From: Streptomyces sp. NBC_01498
GTDB taxonomy: Bacteria; Actinomycetota; Actinomycetes; Streptomycetales; Streptomycetaceae
Assembly: GCF_036327775.1 (NCBI RefSeq)
Contig: NZ_CP109598.1
Coordinates: forward strand, 4,092,001 to 4,156,000
Direction of reading: 5' to 3'
DNA: 64,000 bases
A model generated the notes under the pieces. The model saw only the letters and a program-made list of their open reading frames with translations, was not told the DNA's origin and did not search any database. Position 1 is the stretch's first letter; every line of letters begins with the position of its first letter. Both the position numbers and the translations under genes were made by a program. Shown here piece after piece: positions 25,781-37,255 of the stretch.

Positions 25781-25863
25781 TCAACAGGCGCCTGGCCGGT
25801 GGTGATCACGCTGCTGCTCGTACGCTCGCGGTACGCCGGTTCCAGCGGCTCGGCCACTGAGCG

Positions 25864-26481
25864 TCAGGTGGTCTTTTTGGGCTCGCCGGCCTTGAGCACG
25901 GCGGCGACGTCGAGCTTGACCTCGGCACCGATCGAGTCGGGGAGGACGACCTGCTCGCCCGGCGCGTGGATGCGGTGGCTGGCGTAGTCGCCCGCGACAG
26001 GCTCGGTCAGGACGTGCAGCCGGTTGTGCTTGCGGTCGACGATCACATAGACCGGGATCTTGGCCTCGGCGTACGCGGTGACCTTGTTCCGCAGGTCCTG
26101 CTGGTAGTTGCCGGAGGTGACTTCGAGGACCAGCCGGAAGACGGCCGGGTCGTAGCAGTTGTACTGCGACAGATGCTCTTCGAAGTCGGCGTCGACCACC
26201 GCCAGATCCGGAATCGCGAAATCTTCCTGGCCGCTCGGCAGCCACACTCCGACGTTCTGGAGGACTCTCGACTCCTGACCGTGTATCCCGACGGCCAGGA
26301 ACGGGATCATGACGTCGGTGAGCACGGACGCGTGAGCGCCGTCCGGGGGTGGAGCCACGGTGATGACGCCTCCGATGATCTCGACGCGGTAGCCGGGAAG
26401 CTGCTCCATGAGAGTGTCTGCCGTCTCGAGCTGGCTTTCCGGCTGTCCGTCACAGGGGTGCTCGGCTGCTGCGGCAGACAT
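25864..26481 (-). CDS. Uma2-family (DUF820) PD-(D/E)xK nuclease-fold protein
   Basis: The 205-residue product matches the Uma2 family abundant in actinobacteria and cyanobacteria: GYRVEIIGGVITVAPPPDGAHA near the N-terminus, then the nuclease-core motif IPDLAVVDADF...LVLEVTS, followed by RNKVTAYAEAKIPVYVIVDRK. The Asp and Glu-x-Thr spacing fits PD-(D/E)xK metal-binding residues. Members are often annotated as putative endonucleases, but a biological role is not established. The ATG follows GGAGG. It stands alone on the minus strand. Confidence 0.88.
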   Translation of the reverse strand: MSAAAAEHPCDGQPESQLETADTLMEQLPGYRVEIIGGVITVAPPPDGAHASVLTDVMIPFLAVGIHGQESRVLQNVGVWLPSGQEDFAIPDLAVVDADFEEHLSQYNCYDPAVFRLVLEVTSGNYQQDLRNKVTAYAEAKIPVYVIVDRKHNRLHVLTEPVAGDYASHRIHAPGEQVVLPDSIGAEVKLDVAAVLKAGEPKKTT

Positions 26482-26640
26482 GCGGGCCTCCTGATGGCTG
26501 GTGTCGAGACCATCATCGTATGCCGTGACTCCTCGTAATGACGTGAGCGTGAATCGTCACGCGGAAGAGTGACGGGAGCGCACGACCCGGGCGCGTTCAC
26601 GGCACGTTCACGGCGGCCGGACCGGCGCCGGACACACCGA

Positions 26641-26682
26641 AGGCCCGCTCCGTACCCGGTGTTCCAGGTGCGGCGCGGGCCT
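26641..26682 (-). terminator. Hairpin downstream of serC
   Basis: AGGCCCGC (26641-26648) pairs with GCGGGCCT (26675-26682), extended on the outside by a bulged CGA/TCG. It lies 55-96 bases after the serC stop and is GC-rich without a T-tract. Confidence 0.55.
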
Positions 26683-26736
26683 CGGCGGACGGGCTCAGAG
26701 CCTATCGATCAGGGCCTGTCGATCACAGCTCGTCGG

Positions 26737-30951
<4,215 letters not shown>

Positions 30952-30962
<11 letters not shown>

Positions 30963-31297
30963 GTTCCGGATGCCCGGTTCCGGCGAAGGTGATCCACACC
31001 GTTCGGTTCGTCTCGTCAACCAGGCCGGCCTCCGGCGGTGACTTCGAACTGCCACCGTTCCAGGTGCTGGCCCTTGAACAAACCAGTCCCGAGAGCCCCC
31101 TTGAGCGGATGCTGCCGATCCGGAGCGTCCGTCCCACGCGGATCGGCCCGTATGCGGTCGTACGCCCTGCGTACATTGCCCGTCGCATGCCGGGAGAGAT
31201 GCTCCCAGCCCGTTGCGGCCTCGCCGCCGGCGAATCGGAGGCCGTACTCGCCCTTGATCGGAGGCGGCGCGGCGCGGTCTCCGCGCTTGGGGCTCAT
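30952..31297 (-). pseudogene. Frameshifted toxin-like (RelE/ParE-type) gene
   Basis: From ATG 31297 the frame reads MSPKRGDRAAPPPIKGEYGLRFAGGEAATGWEHL, then FKGQHLERWQFEVTAGGRPG and a stop near 31016. A second frame, entered at the same point, continues LVDETNRTVWITFAGTGHPELTE to TGA 30952. Relatives that I recall run through this point without a break (GGRVWYLVDE), so about eight bases appear to be missing after the GGR codons. The protein family is a small, basic, probable RNase-fold toxin. The assignment rests on the ERWQFEV...TVWITFAGTGHP pattern and on memory. A single base error in assembly would not restore the motif; the missing bases would have to be real. Confidence 0.6.
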
Positions 31298-31440
31298 GTC
31301 TGCGTCCCCGGGCACTGGGCGGGACCGAGGTCGCCCTCGGGATCGCGCGTCACGGCCGCGAGGAGGGCCGGGTCCCGCGTACACCTCGGCGGTGTGCCGC
31401 CACTGGGTGAGCAGAAGGGTTGACGAGCCGGCCGCCGGAG
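31298..31440 (-). pseudogene. Possible antitoxin remnant upstream of the toxin-like gene
   Basis: On the minus strand one frame reads LLLTQWRHTAEVYAGP and another, directly after, DPALLAAVTRDPEGDLGP, which together look like the C-terminal helix of a small antitoxin split by a frameshift. No intact start or DNA-binding domain can be traced upstream. The call is weak and based on pattern only. Confidence 0.3.
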
Positions 31441-31502
31441 TGGCCGTGATCGGCCCGGGGCGGGGGCGACTCGGGTGCGGTGTCCTTTTTCGGGTGCAGT
31501 AT

Positions 31503-31516
31503 CTTCGATCTCGAAG
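31503..31516 (+). promoter_or_regulatory. Dyad CTTCGA-TC-TCGAAG upstream of the EamA gene
   Basis: Six-base perfect arms separated by two bases, 39-52 bases before the GTG start. An operator role is plausible, but there is no linked regulator gene. Confidence 0.4.
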
Positions 31517-31554
31517 TACATTGCGTTGCTCTCGATGATCTGGAGGAGGTCCCG

Positions 31555-32676
31555 GTGGACGAGCCGCGTACCCCGGCCGTCGGTATCGCCGGGCCGAACC
31601 CCGAGGCCGCCGGTGCGGTCGGCTCCGTCGGTGGCATTGGGGGCACCGGGGCGACCGGTGCCGACGGTGCCGGTGGCGTCAGCGCCGTCGGTGGTGCCGG
31701 TGGTGTCCGGGAGGAGAAGGGGCGGCGCGCGCTCGGGCCCGTCGCGCTCGTCGTCGCGGGCATGCTGTCCGTGCAGTTCGGGGCCTCCATCGCCGTACTG
31801 CTGATGCCGAGGACCGGCGCCGTCGGGGTCGTGACGCTGCGGCTCATGCTGGCCGCCCTCGTCCTGCTCGTCGTCTGCCGCCCCCGGATTCGCGGGTACG
31901 CCCGCGCCGACTGGGGCACCGTGCTCGTCTTCGGCGCCGTCCTCGCCGCGATGAACCTGCTCTTCTACCAGGCCGCCGCCCGTATCCCGCTCGGCGCCGC
32001 CGTGACGCTGGAGTTCCTCGGTCCGCTCGCGCTCTCCGTGATCGTCTCGCGCCGCCTCGGCAATCTCCTGTGGGCCGGGCTCGCACTCGGCGGCGTGCTG
32101 CTGCTCAGCGGCGGCGGGTTCGACCGGCTCGATCCGGTGGGGGTGGCGTACGGGCTCGGCGCGGGCGTGATGTGGGCCGCGTACATCGTCTACAGCGGCC
32201 GGACCGGGTCGCGCTTCCCGCAGGCCGACGGCCTCGCGCTGGCCATGGCGTTCGGCGCCCTGCTGTCCCTGCCCCTGGGGATCGTCGAGGCCGGGTCCAA
32301 GCTGCTCGTGCCGTCGACGATCGGGCTGGGCCTCGCGGTCGCGCTGATGTCCTCCGTCCTGCCGTACACCCTCGAACTGCTCGCGCTGCGCAATCTGCCC
32401 GCGCCGACGTTCGCGATCCTGATGAGCGCGGAACCGGCCCTCGCGGCCATGGCGGGCTTCTTCGTGCTGCACCAGGGCCTGTCGATGACCGACGCGTTGG
32501 CGATCGCCCTGGTCATCGCGGCGAGCATGGGCGCGGTCCGGACGCAGGGCGGCAAACGGGAGGTCGTCGTGGCGGAGGGCGGGACCCGGGACGGGAAGGC
32601 CGAACGGGCGCACGGAAGCGGCAAGGGCGGCAACGGCGGTATGAGGGGCACGGGCGGCACGAGCGGCAAGAAGTAA
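31555..32676 (+). CDS. EamA/DMT-family transporter (RhtA-like exporter)
   Basis: The 373-residue inner-membrane protein has two EamA repeats making ten membrane helices: GPVALVVAGMLSVQFGASIAVLL, LRLMLAALVLLVVCRP, AAARIPLGAAVTLEFLGPLALSV and, in the second half, LELLALRNLPAPTFAILMSAEPALAAMAGFFVL, the conserved RhtA-type signature. GTG 31555 follows GGAGGAGG at five bases. The first 55 residues are a Gly/Ala/Thr low-complexity tail, and the last 45 are Gly/Lys-rich. Likely exports amino acids or related metabolites. Its stop codon abuts the operator of the next operon. Confidence 0.9.
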   Translation: MDEPRTPAVGIAGPNPEAAGAVGSVGGIGGTGATGADGAGGVSAVGGAGGVREEKGRRALGPVALVVAGMLSVQFGASIAVLLMPRTGAVGVVTLRLMLAALVLLVVCRPRIRGYARADWGTVLVFGAVLAAMNLLFYQAAARIPLGAAVTLEFLGPLALSVIVSRRLGNLLWAGLALGGVLLLSGGGFDRLDPVGVAYGLGAGVMWAAYIVYSGRTGSRFPQADGLALAMAFGALLSLPLGIVEAGSKLLVPSTIGLGLAVALMSSVLPYTLELLALRNLPAPTFAILMSAEPALAAMAGFFVLHQGLSMTDALAIALVIAASMGAVRTQGGKREVVVAEGGTRDGKAERAHGSGKGGNGGMRGTGGTSGKK

Positions 32677-32677
32677 A

Positions 32678-32717
32678 GCAAGCACGCTTGCTTGTTTCCA
32701 TGGGCGCTGCCATGCTC
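32678..32717 (+). promoter_or_regulatory. TetR operator/promoter of the acyl-CoA catabolic operon
   Basis: AAGCAAGC-AC-GCTTGCTT (32676-32693) is an 18-bp dyad with perfect 8-bp arms. TTGCTT (32688-32693) within it could be the -35 box, with CATGCT (32711-32716) as -10 after 17 bases. The 40 bases 32678-32717 match 47916-47955 at 31 positions, including the dyad core and the spacing to the -10. Start of the downstream gene is at 32822, leaving a leader of about 100 bases. Confidence 0.78.
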
Positions 32718-32821
32718 CGGGACACGTACGGCGGAGCGCGGCCATGTACGACCACGTACGCCGAGCACGACGACGTACGAGCACGACCGGTCCCCGTCCC
32801 GCCAGCCCGATCGGAGCGCCC

Positions 32822-33655
32822 GTGTCCGACCCCGCCGTGTCCGACGCCGTGTCCGACCCTCCCGCCGCCGACCCCCTCGTGCCCCTGCTGGACGATCTGC
32901 GCGACGAGAGCGACGAACTCGACCGGCTCGTGGCCGGGTTGGCCGACGCGGACTGGTCGCTCCCGACCCCCGCCGCCGGCTGGACCGTCGCCCACCAGAT
33001 CGCCCATCTCGCCTGGACCGACACCGCGTCCCTCCTCGCCGTGACCGACGAGGCCGCCTTCGCCGACGTGGCCGGGCAGGCGCTCACCGCCCCCCACACC
33101 TTCGTGGACGACGGCGCGGCGGACGGGGCCGCGCTGCCGCCCGCCGATCTCCTCGCCCGCTGGCGCGCCGGCCGCGAACGGCTCCGGCAGGCGCTGCGCG
33201 CGGCGCCTCCCGGCGCGCGATTCCCCTGGTACGGGCCGCCGATGAGCGGGCCGTCCATGGTGACCGCGCGGCTGATGGAGACCTGGGCGCACGGCCAGGA
33301 CGTCGCCGACGCGCTCGGCGCCCGGCGCGCGCCCACCGCGCGGCTGCGCCATGTCGCGTGGATCGGCGTACGGGCCCGCGACTACGCCTACCTGGTCCGG
33401 GGCGAGCAGCCGCCCACCGCACCCTTCCGCGTCGAACTCACCGGCATCGGTGGGGAGTTGTGGACGTACGGCCCCGAGGACGCCGACCAGCGCGTCACGG
33501 GCCCCGCCCTCGACTTCTGCCTCCTGGTCACCCAGCGCGCCCACCGCGCGGATCTCGCCGTACGGGCGGAGGGCGTTGACGCCGACCGGTGGCTGGACAT
33601 CGCCCAGGCGTTCGCCGGCCCCGCCGGTCCCGGCCGCCCGGCACGGGGAGCCTGA
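32822..33655 (+). CDS. TIGR03084-family protein (mycothiol-maleylpyruvate-isomerase/DinB fold)
   Basis: The 277-residue product fits the TIGR03084 group of DinB-fold proteins: WTVAHQIAHLAWTDTASLLAVTD (metal-ligand His), PWYGPPMSGPSMVTARLMETWAHGQDVADALG (second His motif), and a C-terminal RVELTGIGGELWTYGPEDADQRVTGPALDFCLLVTQRAHRAD domain. Three histidines should hold a metal. GTG 32822 follows CGGAG. It opens the operon and ends two bases before the AtuA ATG. Its place with acyl-CoA enzymes suggests a helper role in the same pathway, perhaps a thiol-dependent isomerase; the reaction is unknown. Confidence 0.8.
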   Translation: MSDPAVSDAVSDPPAADPLVPLLDDLRDESDELDRLVAGLADADWSLPTPAAGWTVAHQIAHLAWTDTASLLAVTDEAAFADVAGQALTAPHTFVDDGAADGAALPPADLLARWRAGRERLRQALRAAPPGARFPWYGPPMSGPSMVTARLMETWAHGQDVADALGARRAPTARLRHVAWIGVRARDYAYLVRGEQPPTAPFRVELTGIGGELWTYGPEDADQRVTGPALDFCLLVTQRAHRADLAVRAEGVDADRWLDIAQAFAGPAGPGRPARGA

Positions 33656-33657
33656 GC

Positions 33658-35619
33658 ATGCCCGACACTCGACCGACCCCCGACTCCCGACCGGCCACCG
33701 ACCGACCGACCCCCGACTCCCGACCGGCCACCGACCGACCGACCCCCGACTCCCGACCGGCCACCGACCGACCGGCCTCCGACTCCCGACCGGCCACCGA
33801 CCGACCGGCCTCCGACTCCCGACCGGCCACCGACCGACCGGCCTCCGACTCCCGACCGGCCACCGACCGACCGACCTCCGACTCCCGACCGGCCACCGGC
33901 CCCTCGCAGCTCGGCGCCACCCCCGGCGTCCTGCGGATCGGCAACGCCTCCGGCTTCTACGGCGACCGCTTCGACGCGCTGCGCGAGATGCTTACCGGCG
34001 GCCCCCTGGACGTCGTCACCGGCGACTACCTCGCCGAGCTGACCATGCTCATCCTCGGCCGCGACCGCCTGAAGAACCCGGCGTCCGGTTACGCCCGCAC
34101 GTTCCTCCGGCAGTTGGAGGAAGGGCTCGGGCTCGCCCACGACCGCGGGGTGCGGATCGTCGCCAACGCGGGCGGCCTCAATCCGGCCGGACTCGCCTCC
34201 GCCGTGCGGGAGTTGGCCGAGCGGGTCGGTGTCCCCGTCCGGGTCGCCCACGTCGAGGGCGACGACCTGCTGGCGGGTCGCGACTGGGGCGCGGGCGTGC
34301 TCACCGCCAACGCCTACCTCGGCGGCGCGGGCATCGCGCACTGCCTGCGCGCGGGCGCCGACATCGTCGTGACCGGCCGCGTCACCGACGCCGCCCTCGT
34401 CACCGGCCCCGCCGCCGCCCACTTCGGCTGGGGCCCGGACGACCTCGACGCGCTCGCGGGCGCCGTCGTCGCCGGGCACGTCCTGGAGTGCGGCACCCAG
34501 GCCACCGGGGGCAACTACGCCTTCTTCCGGGAGCACGACGTCCGCCGCCCCGGCTTCCCGCTCGCCGAACTCCACGCGGACGGCAGCGCCGTCGTCACCA
34601 AGCACCCCGGCACCGGCGGGACCGTCGACATCGGCACCGTCACCGCGCAGTTGCTGTACGAGACGGGCGGCGCCCGGTACGCGGGCCCGGACGTGACCGC
34701 CCGGCTCGACACCGTGCGGCTCACCACGGACGGCCCCGACCGGGTCAGGATCTCCGGCGTACGCGGCGAGGCCCCGCCCCCCGCGCTCAAGGTCGGCCTC
34801 AACCGGATCGGCGGCTGGCGCAACGAGATCGTGTTCGTGCTCACCGGGCTCGACATCGAGGACAAGGCCCGGCTCGTACGGGAGCAGATCGCCGACGCGC
34901 TGACCGCCCCCGAGGTCACCAAGGCGCCGGACGAGGTCCGTTGGGAGCTGGCCCGCACCGACCGCCCGGACGCCGCCACCGAGGAGACCGCGAGCGCGCT
35001 GCTGCGGCTCGTCGTCCGCGACAGCGACCCCGAAGCCGTCGGCCGGGCCGTCACCGGCGCCGCTGTCGAACTGGCGCTGGGCAGTTACCCCGGCTTCCAT
35101 GTCACCGCGCCGCCCGGCAAGGGCGCGCCGTACGGCGTCTTCGAGGCGGCGTACGTGCCCGCCGCCGACGTCCCGCACACGGCGGTGCTGCCCGACGGCA
35201 CCCGCGTTCCGATACCGACTCCGTCGCACACCAAGTCACTTGAGCCCGTCCCGGAACCCCCGCTGCCGGACCCGCTGCCCGCCGGGCCCACTCGCCGCGC
35301 CCCCCTCGGCCTGGTCGCCGGAGCCCGCAGTGGCGACAAGGGCGGCGACGCCAACATCGGTGTCTGGGCCCGCACCGACGAGGCATGGCGGTGGCTGGCC
35401 CACGAGCTGACCGTGGACCGGCTGCGCCAACTCCTGCCCGAGACGGTCAATCTGACGGTCACTCGGCACGCACTGCCCCGGCTGCGCGCGCTCAACTTCA
35501 CCGTCGAGGGCCTCCTCGGCGAGGGCGTCGCCGCGCAGGCCCGCTTCGACCCCCAGGCCAAGGCACTCGGCGAGTGGCTGCGCGCGCGCCACGCCGACAT
35601 CCCGGAGGTACTCCTGTGA
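33658..35619 (+). CDS. AtuA-family (DUF1446) acyl-CoA catabolism protein with repeat N-terminus
   Basis: The 653-residue product has the acyclic terpene utilisation family core: LRIGNASGFYGDRFDALREML (about residue 95), VVTGDYLAELTML, RIVANAGGLNPAGLA, TANAYLGGAGIAHCLRAGADIVVTGRVTDAAL, GNYAFF and GTGGTVDIGTVTAQLLYE. A C-terminal domain starts at APLGLVAGARSGDKGGDANIGVWAR. In Pseudomonas AtuA belongs to citronellol degradation and is proposed for the last cleavage step. Before the core lie about 80 residues of an 11-residue repeat (TPDSRPATDRP or ASDSRPATDRP, seven copies); no other in-frame start codon exists nearer the core. GTGA overlap couples it to the next gene. Confidence 0.88.
   Translation: MPDTRPTPDSRPATDRPTPDSRPATDRPTPDSRPATDRPASDSRPATDRPASDSRPATDRPASDSRPATDRPTSDSRPATGPSQLGATPGVLRIGNASGFYGDRFDALREMLTGGPLDVVTGDYLAELTMLILGRDRLKNPASGYARTFLRQLEEGLGLAHDRGVRIVANAGGLNPAGLASAVRELAERVGVPVRVAHVEGDDLLAGRDWGAGVLTANAYLGGAGIAHCLRAGADIVVTGRVTDAALVTGPAAAHFGWGPDDLDALAGAVVAGHVLECGTQATGGNYAFFREHDVRRPGFPLAELHADGSAVVTKHPGTGGTVDIGTVTAQLLYETGGARYAGPDVTARLDTVRLTTDGPDRVRISGVRGEAPPPALKVGLNRIGGWRNEIVFVLTGLDIEDKARLVREQIADALTAPEVTKAPDEVRWELARTDRPDAATEETASALLRLVVRDSDPEAVGRAVTGAAVELALGSYPGFHVTAPPGKGAPYGVFEAAYVPAADVPHTAVLPDGTRVPIPTPSHTKSLEPVPEPPLPDPLPAGPTRRAPLGLVAGARSGDKGGDANIGVWARTDEAWRWLAHELTVDRLRQLLPETVNLTVTRHALPRLRALNFTVEGLLGEGVAAQARFDPQAKALGEWLRARHADIPEVLL
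33676..33900. repeat. 33-bp minisatellite inside the AtuA gene
   Basis: Seven tandem units of 33 bp at 33676, 33709, 33742, 33775, 33808, 33841 and a truncated one at 33874. Units 1-3 start ACC-CCC, units 4-6 GCC-TCC, unit 7 ACC-TCC; the remaining 27 bases are essentially invariant. The period is a multiple of three, so copy-number changes keep the frame. Confidence 0.95.
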
Positions 35620-37220
35620 CCGTGCTCCCCTCGGCGCTGGACACCACGTCCCCCGACTACGCCGCCCATCGCGCCGGGATGCTGGCCAAACTCGCCGACC
35701 TGGGTGCCGAGCACGCCAAGGCGCTGGCGGGCGGCGGCGAGAAGTACGTCGTCCGGCACCGTGAGCGCGGCAAATTGACGGCCCGTCAGCGGATCGAGCT
35801 GCTTGTCGACCCCGACAGCCCGTTCCTCGAACTGTCCCCGCTCGCCGCCTGGGGCAGTGACTACCCCGTCGGCGCGTCCATGGTCACCGGCATCGGCGTG
35901 ATCGAGGGCGTCGAGTGCGTCGTCACCGCCAACGACCCCACCGTGCGGGGCGGCGCGTCCAACCCCTGGACCCTGAAGAAGGCGCTGCGCGCCAACCAGA
36001 TCGCGTACGAGAACCGCCTCCCGCTGATCAGCCTGGTCGAGTCCGGCGGCGCCGATCTCCCGTCGCAGAAGGAGATCTTCATCCCCGGCGGCGCGCTCTT
36101 CCGCGACCTGACCCGGCTCTCCGCCGCCCGTATCCCCACCGTCGCCGTCGTCTTCGGCAACTCGACGGCGGGCGGCGCGTACGTGCCCGGCATGTCCGAC
36201 CACACCGTGATGATCAAGGACCGGTCGAAGGTCTTCCTCGGCGGACCGCCCCTGGTGAAGATGGCGACCGGCGAGGAGAGCGACGACGAATCGCTCGGCG
36301 GCGCCGAGATGCACGCCCGTACCTCGGGGCTCGCCGACCACTTCGCCCTGGACGAACCCGACGCGATCCGCCAGGCACGCCGTATCGTCGCGCGTCTCAA
36401 CCACCGTAAGGCGCACGCCGATCCGGACCCGGTGACGGTCGAGCCGCCCGTGTACGACGAGGACGAACTGCTCGGCATCGTGCCCGGCGACCTGAAGATC
36501 CCCTTCGACCCGCGCGAGGTCGTGGCGCGGATCGTGGACGGCTCGGACCTCGACGAGTTCAAACCGCTCTACGGGCCGAGCCTGGTCACCGGCTGGGCGC
36601 GGCTGCACGGCTACCCGGTGGGCGTACTGGCCAACGCGCAGGGCGTGTTGTTCAGCGCCGAGTCGCAGAAGGCCGCGCAGTTCATCCAGCTCGCCAACCA
36701 GCGCGACATCCCCCTGGTCTTCCTGCACAACACCACCGGCTACATGGTCGGCAGGGAGTACGAGCAGGGCGGCATCATCAAACACGGCGCGATGATGATC
36801 AACGCCGTCGCCAACTCGACCGTCCCGCACCTGTCGGTGCTGATGGGCGCCTCGTACGGCGCCGGGCACTACGGCATGTGCGGCCGGGCCTACGACCCCC
36901 GGTTCCTCTTCGCCTGGCCGAGCGCCAAGTCGGCCGTCATGGGCCCGCAGCAACTGGCCGGGGTGCTCTCGATCGTGGCACGCGCGTCGGCGGCGGCCCG
37001 GGGCAACGCGTACGACGAGGAGGGGGACGCGGCGCTGCGCGCGATGGTGGAGGCGCAGATCGAGTCGGAGTCGCTGCCCGCGTTCCTGTCCGGGCGGCTC
37101 TACGACGACGGGGTGATCGACCCGCGCGACACCCGCACGGTGCTCGGCCTGTGCCTGTCGGCGATCCACACGGCGCCGGTCGACGGTGTCCGGTCCGGCT
37201 TCGGCGTCTTCCGTATGTGA
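35616..37220 (+). CDS. Acyl-CoA carboxylase, carboxyltransferase (beta) subunit
   Basis: The 534-residue subunit transfers CO2 from biotin to an acyl-CoA. It has the methylcrotonyl-/geranyl-CoA carboxylase length and landmarks: [109 protein letters not shown], and in the second half [26 protein letters not shown]-like helix and [25 protein letters not shown]. The GTG overlaps the AtuA stop, with CCGGAGG upstream. Partner of the biotin subunit that follows after 35 bases. Substrate is likely a branched beta-methyl enoyl-CoA, by context. Confidence 0.92.
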   Translation: [534 protein letters not shown]

Positions 37221-37255
37221 TCCGGCGTCTGCCGCATGTGAGGTGGTGAGGGACT

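Noticed and set aside
33528..33944. Minus-strand frame with SVAGRESEAGR repeats
   Set aside because: It is the antisense of the AtuA minisatellite. The plus frame joins the conserved AtuA core and overlaps its neighbours as an operon.
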